DNA of 41,383 nt from Ignavibacteriales bacterium (GCA_014727845.1 WJMR01000164.1:1-41383); one strand, 5' to 3'. Shown: positions 25,354-34,676, counted from the stretch's first letter. Numbers and translations are program-made. The notes: generated from the sequence alone by a model not told the origin.

Positions 25354-28239
25354 TTAATTCATCTCTTCGTAGGCGCTCGTCGGATCGCACGAACACACGA
25401 GGTTTCGGTCGCCGTAGGCGTTGTCGATGCGCCCGACGGGAACCCAATACTTGTTCTTCCGCGCGTCGTCGGTCGGATAGACGGCGCGAACTTTATCGTA
25501 TGGTCGCGTCCACTCGCCGTCGATTACCGTTTCGGCGGTGTGCGGCGCGCGCTTCAAGAGGTTGTCCTCGTTGTCCGCCTTCCCCTCCTCGATCTCCCGC
25601 GCCTCCTCGCGTATCAGAGACATCGCCTCGACAAAGCGATCCAACTCGGCGAGCGATTCGCTCTCGGTGGGTTCGACCATCAGCGAGCCCGGCACGGGGA
25701 ACGAAACCGTCGGGGCATGGAAGCCGTAGTCGATCAGGCGCTTCGCGAAATCCTCCACCTCGAGATTCGCCGTTCGCTTGAACTCGCGCATATCGAAGAT
25801 CAACTCGTGCGCGACGCGGTCGTTCTTGCCCGTGTAGAGGACGTCGTACTTGTCCTTGAGTTTCGCCTTGATATAGTTGGCGTTCAGCACGGCGTACCGC
25901 GTAGCCCGCGTCAGTCCCGCGGTTCCGAGCGTTTTGATGTAGCCGAGCGAGATCGGCAGGATGCTCGCGCTGCCGAAAGGCGCCGCCGCGACGGCGGGAA
26001 CGCCACGTTCGCCGCCCGTCTTCACGACGGGATGGGTCGGGAGGAACGGCTTCAGATGCTCGGCGCAACAGATCGGTCCCTCGCCCGGACCTCCGCCGCC
26101 ATGGGGTATGGCGAACGTTTTGTGCAAGTTCAGATGGCACACGTCTCCGCCGATCGCCGCGATCGAGGAGAGCCCCGTCATCGCGTTCATGTTTGCGCCG
26201 TCGAGGTAAACCTGCCCGCCGTTGTCGTGGACGGTTTTCGTCACGTCGAGAATGTTCCGCTCGAATACGCCGTGCGTCGAGGGGTAGGTGATCATCGCGG
26301 CGGCGAGCGTATCCTTTCGCGCCTCCGCCTTCTCGCGTAAGTCGTCGAGATCGATGTTTCCGTTCTCGTCCGTCTTCACGACGACGACTTCCATACCCGC
26401 CATCACCGCGCTCGCGGGGTTGGTGCCGTGCGCGGAGGCGGGAATCAACGCGACGTTTCGCCTTTCCTCGCCTCGACTCCGATGGTAGGCGCGGATAAGC
26501 GACAGCCCCGCGAATTCTCCTTGCGCGCCGGAGTTGGGCATAAAACTTACGCCGGGCAATCCGGTCAACTCCGCGAGCGCCGCGCCCAGCTCGTCGATAA
26601 TCTCGCGATAACCGCGCCACCGCTCCTCGGGCGCGAAAGGATGGATCCCCGCGATCTTCGGCAAGGTTATACTGAAGAGTTGAGAGGCGGCGTTGAGTTT
26701 CATCGTGCAACTGCCGAGCGGAATCATCGTGCGCGTGAGCGAGAGGTCTTTGTTCTCGAGTCGCTTCGCGTAACGCATCAATTCCGTTTCCGAGCGGTAG
26801 TTCTTAAAAACGCCCTGCGACATATACTCGTCGTCTCGCCGATCCTCGGGGCGAAGGACCTCTTCTACGTCGGCGAGCGACGACTCGACGTCCCAATCGA
26901 CCTTCTTACCGACGGCGTCGGCGAAGACCTCCACCAACGCCGCGACGTCGCTCGGCGTATCGACTTCGCTCATCGAAACCCCGACGCGGTCGTCCTCGAA
27001 CGCGCGAAGATCGATTAATCGCTTCCGCGCCGTTGCAATTATTTTATCGCGCGTCGCCTCGTCGCCCGTTTTAATTTGTAGCGTGTCGAAGTAGCGCTCG
27101 TTGACTTGCTCGAACCCGAGTGCGCGGACGCCCTTATCCAGCGCGCGCGCGAGCAGGTGCGTACGTTCGGCGATTGCGCGAAGTCCTTCGGGACCGTGAT
27201 AGACGGCGTACATTCCCGCCATCGAAGCGAGAAGCGCCTGCGCGGTGCAAATGTTGCTCGTCGCCTTCTCGCGTCGGATGTGTTGCTCGCGCGTTTGGAG
27301 CGCCATCCGATAGGCGGGATTGCCCGCGCTATCCTTGGACAGTCCGATAATTCGCCCGGGAACGTTCCGCTTGAACGCGTCGGTCGTCGCGAAGAACGCG
27401 GCGCTCGGTCCGCCGAAACCGAGGGGAACGCCGAACCGTTGCGAAGAGCCGACGACCGCGTCCGCCCCGAATGATCCGGGAGGCGCGAGGATCGCCAAGC
27501 TCAGCGGATCCGCGGCGAAGCAGACGAAGACCTTCGCCTCGTGCGCGCGCTCGACGAACTCGCGGTAATCGTTGATCGCGCCCGTACCGCTCGGATATTG
27601 AACGAACGCGCCGAAGAAGGATTCGTCGAGTTTGGCGGCGCGATAATCACCGACGACCAAGTCGAGGCCGCGCGGTTCGGCGCGGGATTCGAGCGTCGCC
27701 AACGTTTGCGGAAAAACGTCCGCGTCCACAAAAAATTTCGTCGCCTTCTTGTTCTTGCTCTTGCCGTAGAACATAATCATCGCTTCGGCGACGGCGGTCG
27801 ATTCGTCGAGCAGCGAAGCGTTGGCGATCGGCAAACCGGTCAACTCGGCGGTCGCGGTTTGGAAATTCATCATCGCCTCGAGGCGGCCCTGCGATATCTC
27901 CGCTTGGTAGGGCGTGTAGGAAGTGTACCACCCCGGGTTCTCGAGAATCGCCCGTTGAATCGCGGGCGGCGTAATAGTCGGATACCACCCCATCCCGATG
28001 TAGGTCTTCGAGAGAACGTTCTTCTCGGCGACGGCGCGGATGTGATCGAGCCACGCGGCTTCAGAAATCGGTTCGGGCAACGTCGGCGGCTCCTTCAGTC
28101 GGATCGTCTCGGGGATCGTTTGATCGATCAACTCCTCTAAGCTTGTCGCGCCCGCGGCGGCCAACATCTTCTTCGTCTCTTCTTCGGTCGGACCGACGTG
28201 TCGTTTGATAAACTCGTTGCTCGTGTCCACTACGTTCAT
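25354..28239 (-). CDS. gcvP: Glycine dehydrogenase (decarboxylating), P-protein of the glycine cleavage system
   Basis: This PLP enzyme decarboxylates glycine and hands the aminomethyl group to the lipoyl H-protein. It is the full-length single-chain form of 961 residues, with N- and C-terminal halves fused, unlike the split GcvPA/GcvPB of Firmicutes. The PLP lysine is K707 in HLNLHKTFAIPHGGGGPG. Also visible are SYTPYQAEISQGRLE (about 107-121), PLGSCTMKLNAASQ (about 507-520) and ASAHGTNPASA. An SD (AAGGAAG) precedes the start. It lies 12 nt after rnc, at the tail of the fatty-acid operon. gcvT and gcvH are not in the window. The placement of a one-carbon enzyme here is unusual and may reflect only transcription convenience. 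Confidence 0.97.
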   Translation of the reverse strand: MNVVDTSNEFIKRHVGPTEEETKKMLAAAGATSLEELIDQTIPETIRLKEPPTLPEPISEAAWLDHIRAVAEKNVLSKTYIGMGWYPTITPPAIQRAILENPGWYTSYTPYQAEISQGRLEAMMNFQTATAELTGLPIANASLLDESTAVAEAMIMFYGKSKNKKATKFFVDADVFPQTLATLESRAEPRGLDLVVGDYRAAKLDESFFGAFVQYPSGTGAINDYREFVERAHEAKVFVCFAADPLSLAILAPPGSFGADAVVGSSQRFGVPLGFGGPSAAFFATTDAFKRNVPGRIIGLSKDSAGNPAYRMALQTREQHIRREKATSNICTAQALLASMAGMYAVYHGPEGLRAIAERTHLLARALDKGVRALGFEQVNERYFDTLQIKTGDEATRDKIIATARKRLIDLRAFEDDRVGVSMSEVDTPSDVAALVEVFADAVGKKVDWDVESSLADVEEVLRPEDRRDDEYMSQGVFKNYRSETELMRYAKRLENKDLSLTRTMIPLGSCTMKLNAASQLFSITLPKIAGIHPFAPEERWRGYREIIDELGAALAELTGLPGVSFMPNSGAQGEFAGLSLIRAYHRSRGEERRNVALIPASAHGTNPASAVMAGMEVVVVKTDENGNIDLDDLREKAEARKDTLAAAMITYPSTHGVFERNILDVTKTVHDNGGQVYLDGANMNAMTGLSSIAAIGGDVCHLNLHKTFAIPHGGGGPGEGPICCAEHLKPFLPTHPVVKTGGERGVPAVAAAPFGSASILPISLGYIKTLGTAGLTRATRYAVLNANYIKAKLKDKYDVLYTGKNDRVAHELIFDMREFKRTANLEVEDFAKRLIDYGFHAPTVSFPVPGSLMVEPTESESLAELDRFVEAMSLIREEAREIEEGKADNEDNLLKRAPHTAETVIDGEWTRPYDKVRAVYPTDDARKNKYWVPVGRIDNAYGDRNLVCSCDPTSAYEEMN

Positions 28240-28251
28240 GGGTCTTCCTTT

Positions 28252-29058
28252 CTATTCGTCTCCGGCGACGCCGATCTCGGTCTCGTCGAGATCCTCGATA
28301 TCGTCGCCGCGCTTTTCAAGTTCGATGAGCGATTTGAGCGCGGACTTCGCCGCCCGTTGCTCGGCGGTTTTCTTGTTCCTCCCGACGCCCTCCCCGAGTC
28401 GCTTATCGTTCACCACCGCCTCGACGGTAAAGAGGCGCTCGTGCTCGGGACCCTCCTCCTTCACGACGCGATAGCGCGGGGAGTCGCCGTTAATGGCTTG
28501 CAAATATTCCAAGAGTTGGCTTTTATAATTCTTATCGTCGAGGTGCACGCCCGCGGCGAGCGAGGGTTCGACGATCCGCTTGACGACAAAGTCGCGCGCA
28601 ACGTCGGCGCCGCAATCCAGATAGACCGCTCCGATAAGCGCCTCCATCGCGTCGGCGAGTATACTCCGGAAACCGACGCGTCCGCTCGAGATCAAATCGT
28701 CGTGGATGAAGAGGAGCGAGAAGAGGTCGATCTTTTTGGCGACGCGGAAGAGGTTCTCCGTGTTGACGAGATTCGATCGCATCTTGGTGAGATCGCCCTC
28801 CATCGTGCGGGGGTAGCGGTGGAAGAGGTGTTCGCCGACGATCAATCCGAGCGCGGCGTCGCCGAGATATTCGAGGCGTTCGTTGGAGACGGCGAACTCG
28901 CCGCCGTCGAGATGGGAGCGGTGGGTGAGCGCATGCACGTAGATTTCAAACTCGTTCGGTCGTCGTCCGACGATCTCTTCTATGGCTTGCAGGCGTCGTT
29001 TTCCAAGCCGCTTTTTAGCGTCTCTTTTTTGGAATCGCCGAGCAAACCAATCAAGCAC
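28252..29058 (-). CDS. rnc: Ribonuclease III
   Basis: It cleaves double-stranded RNA in rRNA precursors and some mRNAs. The 268-residue protein has the RNase III domain (about 15-175) with the signature NERLEYLGDAALG (59-71) and the second metal site in LADAMEALIGAVYLD, followed by a double-stranded RNA-binding domain (about 185-255, ending GVGRNKKTAEQRAAKSAL). The start is GTG at 29058, supported by AAGGAG 6 nt upstream, which lies inside the last codons of fabF. Only 2 nt separate the fabF stop from this GTG. A position directly after acpP-fabF is known in several phyla. The C-terminus adds an acidic tail. Confidence 0.95.
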   Translation of the reverse strand: MLDWFARRFQKRDAKKRLGKRRLQAIEEIVGRRPNEFEIYVHALTHRSHLDGGEFAVSNERLEYLGDAALGLIVGEHLFHRYPRTMEGDLTKMRSNLVNTENLFRVAKKIDLFSLLFIHDDLISSGRVGFRSILADAMEALIGAVYLDCGADVARDFVVKRIVEPSLAAGVHLDDKNYKSQLLEYLQAINGDSPRYRVVKEEGPEHERLFTVEAVVNDKRLGEGVGRNKKTAEQRAAKSALKSLIELEKRGDDIEDLDETEIGVAGDE

Positions 29059-29060
29059 GC

Positions 29061-30308
29061 CTACTCCTTATAACGCTTAAACACCAACGACGCGTTGTGG
29101 CCGCCGAATCCGAACGCGTTGCTAATCGCCGCGCGTATTTCTTTTTCGACGGCGACGTTCGGCGTATAGTCGAGATCGCACTCGGGGTCGGGATTATCGA
29201 GGTTGACGGTCGGGGGAATAACACCGCGCTTGACGGCGAGCGTCGTCGCCACCGCCTCGACGGCGCCTGCCGCGCCGAGCAGATGCCCCGTCATCGATTT
29301 CGTCGAGCTAATCGCGAGCGCTTTGGCGTGCTCTCCGAACGCGGTTTTAATCGCCTTGGTTTCGGTCGGATCGTTGTAGGGGGTGGATGTGCCGTGCGCG
29401 TTGAGGTAGTCGATATCCTCGGGCGCGACGCCGGCGTCTTGGAGCGCCATCGTCATCGCGCGCGCGGCGCCCTCGCCGTCGGGGCTTGGCGCGGTGATGT
29501 GGTGCGCGTCGGCGGTGTTTCCGAAGCCCAACAGCTCGGCGTATATCTTCGCGCCACGCTCGAGCGCGTGGTCGAGCGTCTCGAGCATAAGCATGCCCGC
29601 GCCTTCGGCGATGACGAATCCGTCGCGGTCTGTATCGAACGGTCGCGACGCCTTCTCGGGCGCGTCGTTGCGAAGACTGAGCGCGCGCATCGCGTTGAAG
29701 CCCGCCACGCCGAGGTCGGTGATCGGCGCCTCGGCGCCGCCCGCCAACATCATATCCGCCGCTCCGCGCTGGATGAGCATCAACGCGTCGGAGATCGCAT
29801 GCGCGCTCGTGGCGCACGCCGACGAGGTCGAGTAGTTCGGTCCCTTCAAACCGAACTCGATGGAAATACGTCCCGACGCGATGTCGGGTATAAACATGGT
29901 GACGAAGAACGGATTGACTTTTTTCGGATCGCCTAACCGGACGTGGTCCTCGGTGAATCGCTGAAACGTTTCGATGCCGCCGACCGAGCATCCGCACAGA
30001 ACGCCGAAGCGATTCAGATCGATCGCGCCGAGATCGACGCCCGCGTCCTCGATCGCTTGGGAGGCGACGGCGATGGAGAAATGCGTGAAGCGATCCATTC
30101 GCCTCGCGTTCTTCCGATCAAGGTAGTCGAGTTCGTCGAAGTCGCTCGCTTCGCCCGCAAATTTGGTGGAATGGTTCGATGCGTCGAAGCGCGTTATCGG
30201 CGCGATTCCGCTTTTACCCGTCGTCAAACTTTTCCAGAACGTCTCGACGTTCGACCCGACGGGACTGACCGTCCCTAATCCCGTAATTACGACTCGTTTT
30301 CTTTCCAT
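29061..30308 (-). CDS. fabF: Beta-ketoacyl-ACP synthase II, operon copy
   Basis: This is the main KAS II of the fatty-acid operon, condensing acyl-ACP with malonyl-ACP. The 415 residues contain C165 (SSACATSAH), H305 (NAHGTSTP) and H342 (TGHLLGAAG), the canonical triad, and end with FGFGGHNASL. It lies between acpP and rnc, where fabF is found in many bacteria, so I take it as the housekeeping copy. The second copy is at 22.1-23.3 kb. No SD is obvious before the ATG at 30308. The 84-nt gap after acpP contains two hairpins that could reduce its expression relative to acpP. Confidence 0.95.
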   Translation of the reverse strand: MERKRVVITGLGTVSPVGSNVETFWKSLTTGKSGIAPITRFDASNHSTKFAGEASDFDELDYLDRKNARRMDRFTHFSIAVASQAIEDAGVDLGAIDLNRFGVLCGCSVGGIETFQRFTEDHVRLGDPKKVNPFFVTMFIPDIASGRISIEFGLKGPNYSTSSACATSAHAISDALMLIQRGAADMMLAGGAEAPITDLGVAGFNAMRALSLRNDAPEKASRPFDTDRDGFVIAEGAGMLMLETLDHALERGAKIYAELLGFGNTADAHHITAPSPDGEGAARAMTMALQDAGVAPEDIDYLNAHGTSTPYNDPTETKAIKTAFGEHAKALAISSTKSMTGHLLGAAGAVEAVATTLAVKRGVIPPTVNLDNPDPECDLDYTPNVAVEKEIRAAISNAFGFGGHNASLVFKRYKE

Positions 30309-30322
30309 CGCGATGATCCGCC

Positions 30323-30380
30323 GACCGACGGAGTTCGTCGGTCCGAGAAAGAAGGGAAAAAGCCCGAGAGCTCTTTCCCT
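30323..30380 (-). promoter_or_regulatory. Two hairpins in the acpP-fabF gap (candidate attenuator or processing site)
   Basis: On the minus strand after acpP comes AGGGAAA...TTTCCCT (30380-30374 with 30359-30353), whose 3' side is U-rich (CTTTTTCCCTTCTTTC). Next is a perfect 8-bp stem GACCGACG-AACTC-CGTCGGTC (30343-30323), ending 14 nt before the fabF ATG. The first hairpin resembles a weak terminator. The second could mask the start region or protect an mRNA end. acpP is usually needed in far greater amounts than fabF. Confidence 0.5.
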
Positions 30381-30392
30381 ATTCTCTAATCG

Positions 30393-30629
30393 TTAACCGT
30401 TGGCTTTCTCTTCGATATACTTGATCGCGTCGCCGACGGTGCCGATCTTCTCGGCGTCCTCGTCGGGAATCGAGAGATTAAACGCGTTCTCGAAACCCAT
30501 CACCAACTCGACGATGTCCAACGAGTCGGCGCCCAAGTCGTTCGTGAAAGACGCTTCGGGCTTTACTTGCGATTCTTCGACGCCGAGTTTATCGACGATG
30601 ATCTCTTTTACTTTCGCTTCGACTTCCAT
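30393..30629 (-). CDS. acpP: Acyl carrier protein
   Basis: ACP carries growing acyl chains on phosphopantetheine. The 78-residue, strongly acidic protein has the attachment Ser S36 in [14 protein letters not shown] and the helix III motif [14 protein letters not shown] lies at SD distance. It is placed between fabG and fabF as in E. coli. A 72-nt AT-rich gap after fabG could hold a secondary promoter, but I cannot define one. Hairpins follow the stop and may set a higher dose of acpP mRNA than of fabF. Confidence 0.98.
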   Translation of the reverse strand: MEVEAKVKEIIVDKLGVEESQVKPEASFTNDLGADSLDIVELVMGFENAFNLSIPDEDAEKIGTVGDAIKYIEEKANG

Positions 30630-30701
30630 AGCGAACTCCCTTGATTGATTTGTGTTTTGGTTTTTAACTATCGCGCGTTACAATTTTTCCGACAATATAT
30701 A

Positions 30702-31448
30702 TTATTGCATCGTCATGCCGCCGTCGATCGCGAGCGTTTGTCCCGTCACGTATTCCGCCTCGTCGGAGGCGAGGAAGGCGACGGCGTCGGCGATATGCTT
30801 GGGTTGCGCGGCTTTCTTCATCGGCACGCCCGAGAGAATCGCCTCGCGTTGCTTATCGTTCAGCGCGCCCGTCATATCGGTCTCGACGAATCCCGGCGCG
30901 ACGACGTTCGCCGTCACGTTCCGCGCCGCCAGTTCGCGAGCGACGGACTTGGTGAATCCGATAATGCCCGCCTTCGAGGCGACGTAGTTCGCCTGCCCGG
31001 GGTTGCCGATCAACCCGACGACCGACGAGACGTTGACGATCCTGCCGTAGCGCGCGCCCATCATCGGCTTGAGCGCCGCCTTAACGTAGTTAAACACGCC
31101 GTTGAGATTGGCGCTCACGACGGCGTTAAAATCCTCTTCGCTCATCCGCATCAGTAAGCCGTCTTTCGTGACGCCCGCGTTGTTGACGAGCGCCTCCAAT
31201 CCGCCGAATCTCTCGACGACTTGATCGACGACCTCGACGGCGCGCGTAAAGTCGGCGGCGTCGGCTTGGAACCCGACCGCCTCTTTGCCCGCGGCGCTCG
31301 CCGCCTCCTCGATCCTCTTCGCCTCGTCGGCGGAGCTCCGATACGTGAACGCCACGCGGGCGCCCTCGTCCAATAATTTCTCGACGATCGCTTTGCCGAT
31401 GCCTCGGGTGCCGCCCGTCACCAGCGCGCGTTTGCCTTCCAATCTCAT
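30702..31448 (-). CDS. fabG: 3-oxoacyl-ACP reductase
   Basis: It reduces beta-ketoacyl-ACP with NADPH in the elongation cycle. The 248-residue SDR has TGGTRGIG (11-18), NNAG (89-92) and the catalytic S142, Y155, K159 (NVSSVVG and YVASK). The FabG-specific end VTGQTLAIDGGM is present. An AGGGAA purine stretch precedes the ATG. It lies 36 nt after fabD and upstream of acpP. A second SDR at 18.6 kb is of the YdfG type and should not be confused with it. Confidence 0.96.
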   Translation of the reverse strand: MRLEGKRALVTGGTRGIGKAIVEKLLDEGARVAFTYRSSADEAKRIEEAASAAGKEAVGFQADAADFTRAVEVVDQVVERFGGLEALVNNAGVTKDGLLMRMSEEDFNAVVSANLNGVFNYVKAALKPMMGARYGRIVNVSSVVGLIGNPGQANYVASKAGIIGFTKSVARELAARNVTANVVAPGFVETDMTGALNDKQREAILSGVPMKKAAQPKHIADAVAFLASDEAEYVTGQTLAIDGGMTMQ

Positions 31449-31484
31449 AGTCGTTCCCTATCGCTCGTTTAGGATCGTTCGGCG

Positions 31485-32399
31485 CTACCGATAGTCGCCG
31501 AGTTGTTCAAAGGTTTCTATTCCGAACGTCGTCGCGGAGCGGTCTATTCGTTTGACCAGCCCCTGCAATACTTTGCCCGGACCGATCTCGACGAACTCGT
31601 CGAAACCGTCGTCGAGCATATTGCGGATCGTCTCCTCCCATCGAACCGGCGCGGTGAGCTGCTTGGCGAGAAGCTCGCGCGTCGTCTCCTTGTCGGCGTT
31701 CGGTTTCGCGGTTACGTTGGCGTACACGGGTATCCGCGCGTCGTAGAGGTTCGCCTCGGCGAGCGCCTTCTCGAGCGTCTCGCGGGCCGGCTCCATCAAC
31801 GGCGAGTGGAACGCGCCGGATACGACGAGTTCTTTCACCATCCGCGCGCCCGCTTCCTTCGCCAATTCCATCGCGCGTTTCACGCCCTCGACGGAACCGG
31901 AGATAACGATCTGCCCGGGCGAGTTAAAGTTCGCGCATTGCACGACGCCCGCTTCCGACGCCTTCTCGCACGCGGCTTCGAGCGGCTCTCGCTCCATACC
32001 GATGATCGCCGCCATAGCGCCTTTGTTCTTCTCGCCCGCGTCCTGCATCGCCAACCCGCGTAGCCGGACGAGCTTCACCGCGTCGCGAAACTGCACGGCG
32101 CCGGCGAACGTGAGCGCCGAGTATTCCCCGAGCGAGTGCCCCGCCGCGCCGTCGAATTCCAACCGACGTACGAGCGACGCGACCACGACGCTGTGCGCGT
32201 AGATCGCGGGTTGCGTGTACTCGGTTCGCTTGAGGGACTCTTCCGGCCCGTTGAACATAATGTGCGAAAGGTTCGTCTCCGCGGCGTCGTCCGCCGTTTG
32301 GATCATCTCCTTGGCTTCGACGCTTTGCTCGAAGAGGTCCTTCGCCATTCCGACGTATTGCGATCCCTGTCCGGGAAAAAGCGCGGCGCGTTTGCCCAT
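31485..32399 (-). CDS. fabD: Malonyl-CoA:ACP transacylase
   Basis: It moves malonyl groups from CoA to ACP. The 304-residue protein has LFPGQGSQYVGM (7-18), the nucleophile S89 in GHSLGEYS and the catalytic His at about 197 in SGAFHSPLM, with the QLTAPVRWEETI and EIGPGKVL motifs near the end. It starts one base after the fabH stop (TAGTATG), so the two are likely coupled. The length is normal for the family. Confidence 0.97.
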   Translation of the reverse strand: MGKRAALFPGQGSQYVGMAKDLFEQSVEAKEMIQTADDAAETNLSHIMFNGPEESLKRTEYTQPAIYAHSVVVASLVRRLEFDGAAGHSLGEYSALTFAGAVQFRDAVKLVRLRGLAMQDAGEKNKGAMAAIIGMEREPLEAACEKASEAGVVQCANFNSPGQIVISGSVEGVKRAMELAKEAGARMVKELVVSGAFHSPLMEPARETLEKALAEANLYDARIPVYANVTAKPNADKETTRELLAKQLTAPVRWEETIRNMLDDGFDEFVEIGPGKVLQGLVKRIDRSATTFGIETFEQLGDYR

Positions 32400-32400
32400 A

Positions 32401-33402
32401 CTAATCTATACTCCAAACAATATATTGCGCGCCCCACGTGTAGCCCCCGCCAAAGGCGGCGAAGACGAGCTTGTCCCCTTTTTTCACCTTGCCGGCGCGA
32501 TAGTATTCGGTTACCACGAGGGGAATCGTGGCGGCGGTGGTGTTGCCGTATTTGTGGATGTTGACCATCACTTGATCGTTTTGCAAGCCGAGCCGATCGC
32601 GGGTGGCGTTGATGATCCGCATATTGGCTTGGTGCGGCGCGAGGAAGGATATATCCTCTCGCTTCAAATTGTTCCGCTCTAAAATCTCGACGGCGGCGTC
32701 GGCCATACCCACCACGGCGACTTTGAAAACCGCCCTGCCGTCTTGGTAAATATAGTGCATCTTTTCGTCCACCGTCTCGTGGGTGGCGGGGTTGCGGCTT
32801 CCGCCGCCGAGCATATGGAGCGCGTCCTCGCCCGTTCCGTCGCAGTAGAGCACGGAGTCTTGCAAACCGTAGGATAAATCCTCGGTCGGTTCGAGCAGAA
32901 CCGCCGAAGCGGCGTCGCCGAAGAGGATGCACGTGTTCCGGTCGGTATAGTCGGTGATGGCGCTCATCTTATCCGCGCCGACAAGCACGACCTTCTTGTA
33001 TTTCCCGGATTCGATAAAGCTCGCGGCGGTCTCCAATCCGAAGACGAATCCCGAACAGGCGGCGGAGAGATCGAATCCCCACGCGTTCTTCGCCCCGACT
33101 TTCCGCTGCACCACGCACGCCGTGGAAGGGAAAAACATATCGGGGGTGATCGTCGAGACGATAATAAGGTCGATTTCCTCGGCGGACATGTTTTTGCTTT
33201 TCAGCAAATCATCGACGGCGCGAGCGGCGAGATCGCTCGTGGCGCCGTTCTCGAGAACGCGGCGTTCTTTAATACCCGTGCGCGAGGTGATCCACTCGTC
33301 GTTCGTCTCCACGATCGACTCGAAGTATTTATTGTCCAGAACTTTGTCGGGAACGTACATCCCGACGCCGGTTATCGTCGCTCGTAATTTTTTGTCGGTC
33401 AT
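32401..33402 (-). CDS. fabH: 3-oxoacyl-ACP synthase III
   Basis: It starts fatty-acid synthesis by condensing acetyl-CoA or branched acyl-CoA with malonyl-ACP. The 333 residues show the triad C116 (SAACSGF), H257 (PHQANMRI) and N287 (YGNTTAAT). TNDEWITSRTGIKERR near residues 33-48 is typical. It starts one base after the plsX stop and ends one base before fabD, so plsX-fabH-fabD are tightly coupled. Primer preference (straight or branched) cannot be read from the sequence by eye. Confidence 0.97.
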   Translation of the reverse strand: MTDKKLRATITGVGMYVPDKVLDNKYFESIVETNDEWITSRTGIKERRVLENGATSDLAARAVDDLLKSKNMSAEEIDLIIVSTITPDMFFPSTACVVQRKVGAKNAWGFDLSAACSGFVFGLETAASFIESGKYKKVVLVGADKMSAITDYTDRNTCILFGDAASAVLLEPTEDLSYGLQDSVLYCDGTGEDALHMLGGGSRNPATHETVDEKMHYIYQDGRAVFKVAVVGMADAAVEILERNNLKREDISFLAPHQANMRIINATRDRLGLQNDQVMVNIHKYGNTTAATIPLVVTEYYRAGKVKKGDKLVFAAFGGGYTWGAQYIVWSID

Positions 33403-33403
33403 C

Positions 33404-34432
33404 TTACGCGGATTCCTGTTGTTCGTAACGTTTCGCGGCGTCGCTGATTTTCCTTACGACGTCCGCCTCCACCATTTCTTTGGCGCGTCGGATCATATTC
33501 GCGACCGCCTTCGGCGATCCCGATCCGTGTCCGATGATCGCGACGCCGTCCACGCCGAGCAACGGCACGCCGCCGTGCTCCTCGTAATTCAATTGGTTAA
33601 ACATTTTCTTGAGCGTCGGCGCCATAAAGCCGGCTTTTAGCTTATTGAGGAACCCCGTTTCCGCGAAGCCTCTCAGCGTATCCTTCAAGAAAGCGGGAAT
33701 GCTCTCGGCGAATTTCAGAAGAATATTTCCCGTGAAGCCGTCGCAGACGACTACGTTGGCTTTCGCCGAAAGGACGTCGCGTCCCTCGACGTTGCCGATA
33801 AAATTCAGATCGCTTTGTTCGAGCAGCTCGTAGGCGGCTTTCACCGCCTCGCTCCCCTTCGAACGCTCCTCTCCGACGCTGAGCAGGGCGATGGAGGGAT
33901 TATCGACGCCGAGGATCTCGCGGAAATACACCGAACCCATCGCGGCGTAGGAGACGAGGTGGTTGGCTTTGGAATCGACGGCGGCGCCGACGTCGAAGAT
34001 CATCGTGACGCCTTTAATCGTGGGGATGACGCTGCCCATCGTTGGTCGCTCGACGCCCGGAGTTCTTCCAAGGACGAACGCGCCGGCGGCGAGCGTGGCG
34101 CCGGTGTTGCCGGCGGAGACGAACGCGTCGATCTCCCGCTCTTTAAGCAATCGCATACCGCGCACCAACGACGAGTCGGGCTTGCTCCTCACGGCTTGGA
34201 CGGGCGCCTCATGCATCTCGACTACGTCCTCGGCGTGGTGGACGGTAAACGCTTCCCTATCGCCGAGGGTTTTCTCGATCTCGCCTCGTCGTCCGACGAG
34301 CACGATGTCGATGTCGGGGAAGGCCTCGCGCGCCAGCAACGCGCCCTCGACCTCGCTGACGGGCGCAAAATCCCCGCCCATCGCGTCCACGCCGACGATC
34401 GGTTTCTTGCGCTCGTTCGGGCGTTTCGTCAT
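33404..34432 (-). CDS. plsX: Phosphate acyltransferase PlsX
   Basis: It converts acyl-ACP to acyl-phosphate, the donor used by PlsY in phospholipid synthesis, and acts at the membrane surface. The 342-residue protein has GVDAMGGDFAP (14-24), SAGNTGA in the middle and CDGFTGN in the C-terminal half, all family signatures. It follows rpmF by 15 nt and precedes fabH by one base. No clear SD lies before the ATG, so translation may depend on coupling to rpmF. Confidence 0.96.
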   Translation of the reverse strand: MTKRPNERKKPIVGVDAMGGDFAPVSEVEGALLAREAFPDIDIVLVGRRGEIEKTLGDREAFTVHHAEDVVEMHEAPVQAVRSKPDSSLVRGMRLLKEREIDAFVSAGNTGATLAAGAFVLGRTPGVERPTMGSVIPTIKGVTMIFDVGAAVDSKANHLVSYAAMGSVYFREILGVDNPSIALLSVGEERSKGSEAVKAAYELLEQSDLNFIGNVEGRDVLSAKANVVVCDGFTGNILLKFAESIPAFLKDTLRGFAETGFLNKLKAGFMAPTLKKMFNQLNYEEHGGVPLLGVDGVAIIGHGSGSPKAVANMIRRAKEMVEADVVRKISDAAKRYEQQESA

Positions 34433-34447
34433 ACTAATAGCGTAGAG

Positions 34448-34627
34448 TTATCGTTTCGGGATGAACATGGAACGGCCCGCGTAGTAGCCGCACGCGGGGC
34501 AAGCGCGGTGGGTGAGTTTCATTTCGCCGCAGTTCGCGCACGACGTTACCGTCGAAGCCGTCGCCTTATAGTGCGTTCGTCTTTTATCCCGACGCGATTT
34601 CGAGATTTTACGTTTTGGATGAGCCAT
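34448..34627 (-). CDS. rpmF: 50S ribosomal protein L32
   Basis: This gene is too short for the ORF track. Translating the complement from the ATG at 34627 gives 59 residues, starting [20 protein letters not shown] and ending FIPKR before TAA. The zinc-ribbon cysteines are C30, C33 (CANC) and C43, C46 (CPAC), so this is the zinc-binding form of L32. It stands between DUF177 and plsX, the conserved position for rpmF in many bacteria. Upstream is only a weak GAAGAAA stretch as a possible SD. Confidence 0.96.
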   Translation of the reverse strand: MAHPKRKISKSRRDKRRTHYKATASTVTSCANCGEMKLTHRACPACGYYAGRSMFIPKR

Positions 34628-34676
34628 CGTTTCTTCGTTTTCTCGTTGATAAATTACCCGGCGACGATCGGCGCCG

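Noticed and set aside
25331-25447. 39-residue extension of the CoA-binding protein
   Set aside because: It overlaps the gcvP C-terminus. A good SD stands before the inner ATG at 25330, where family members begin.
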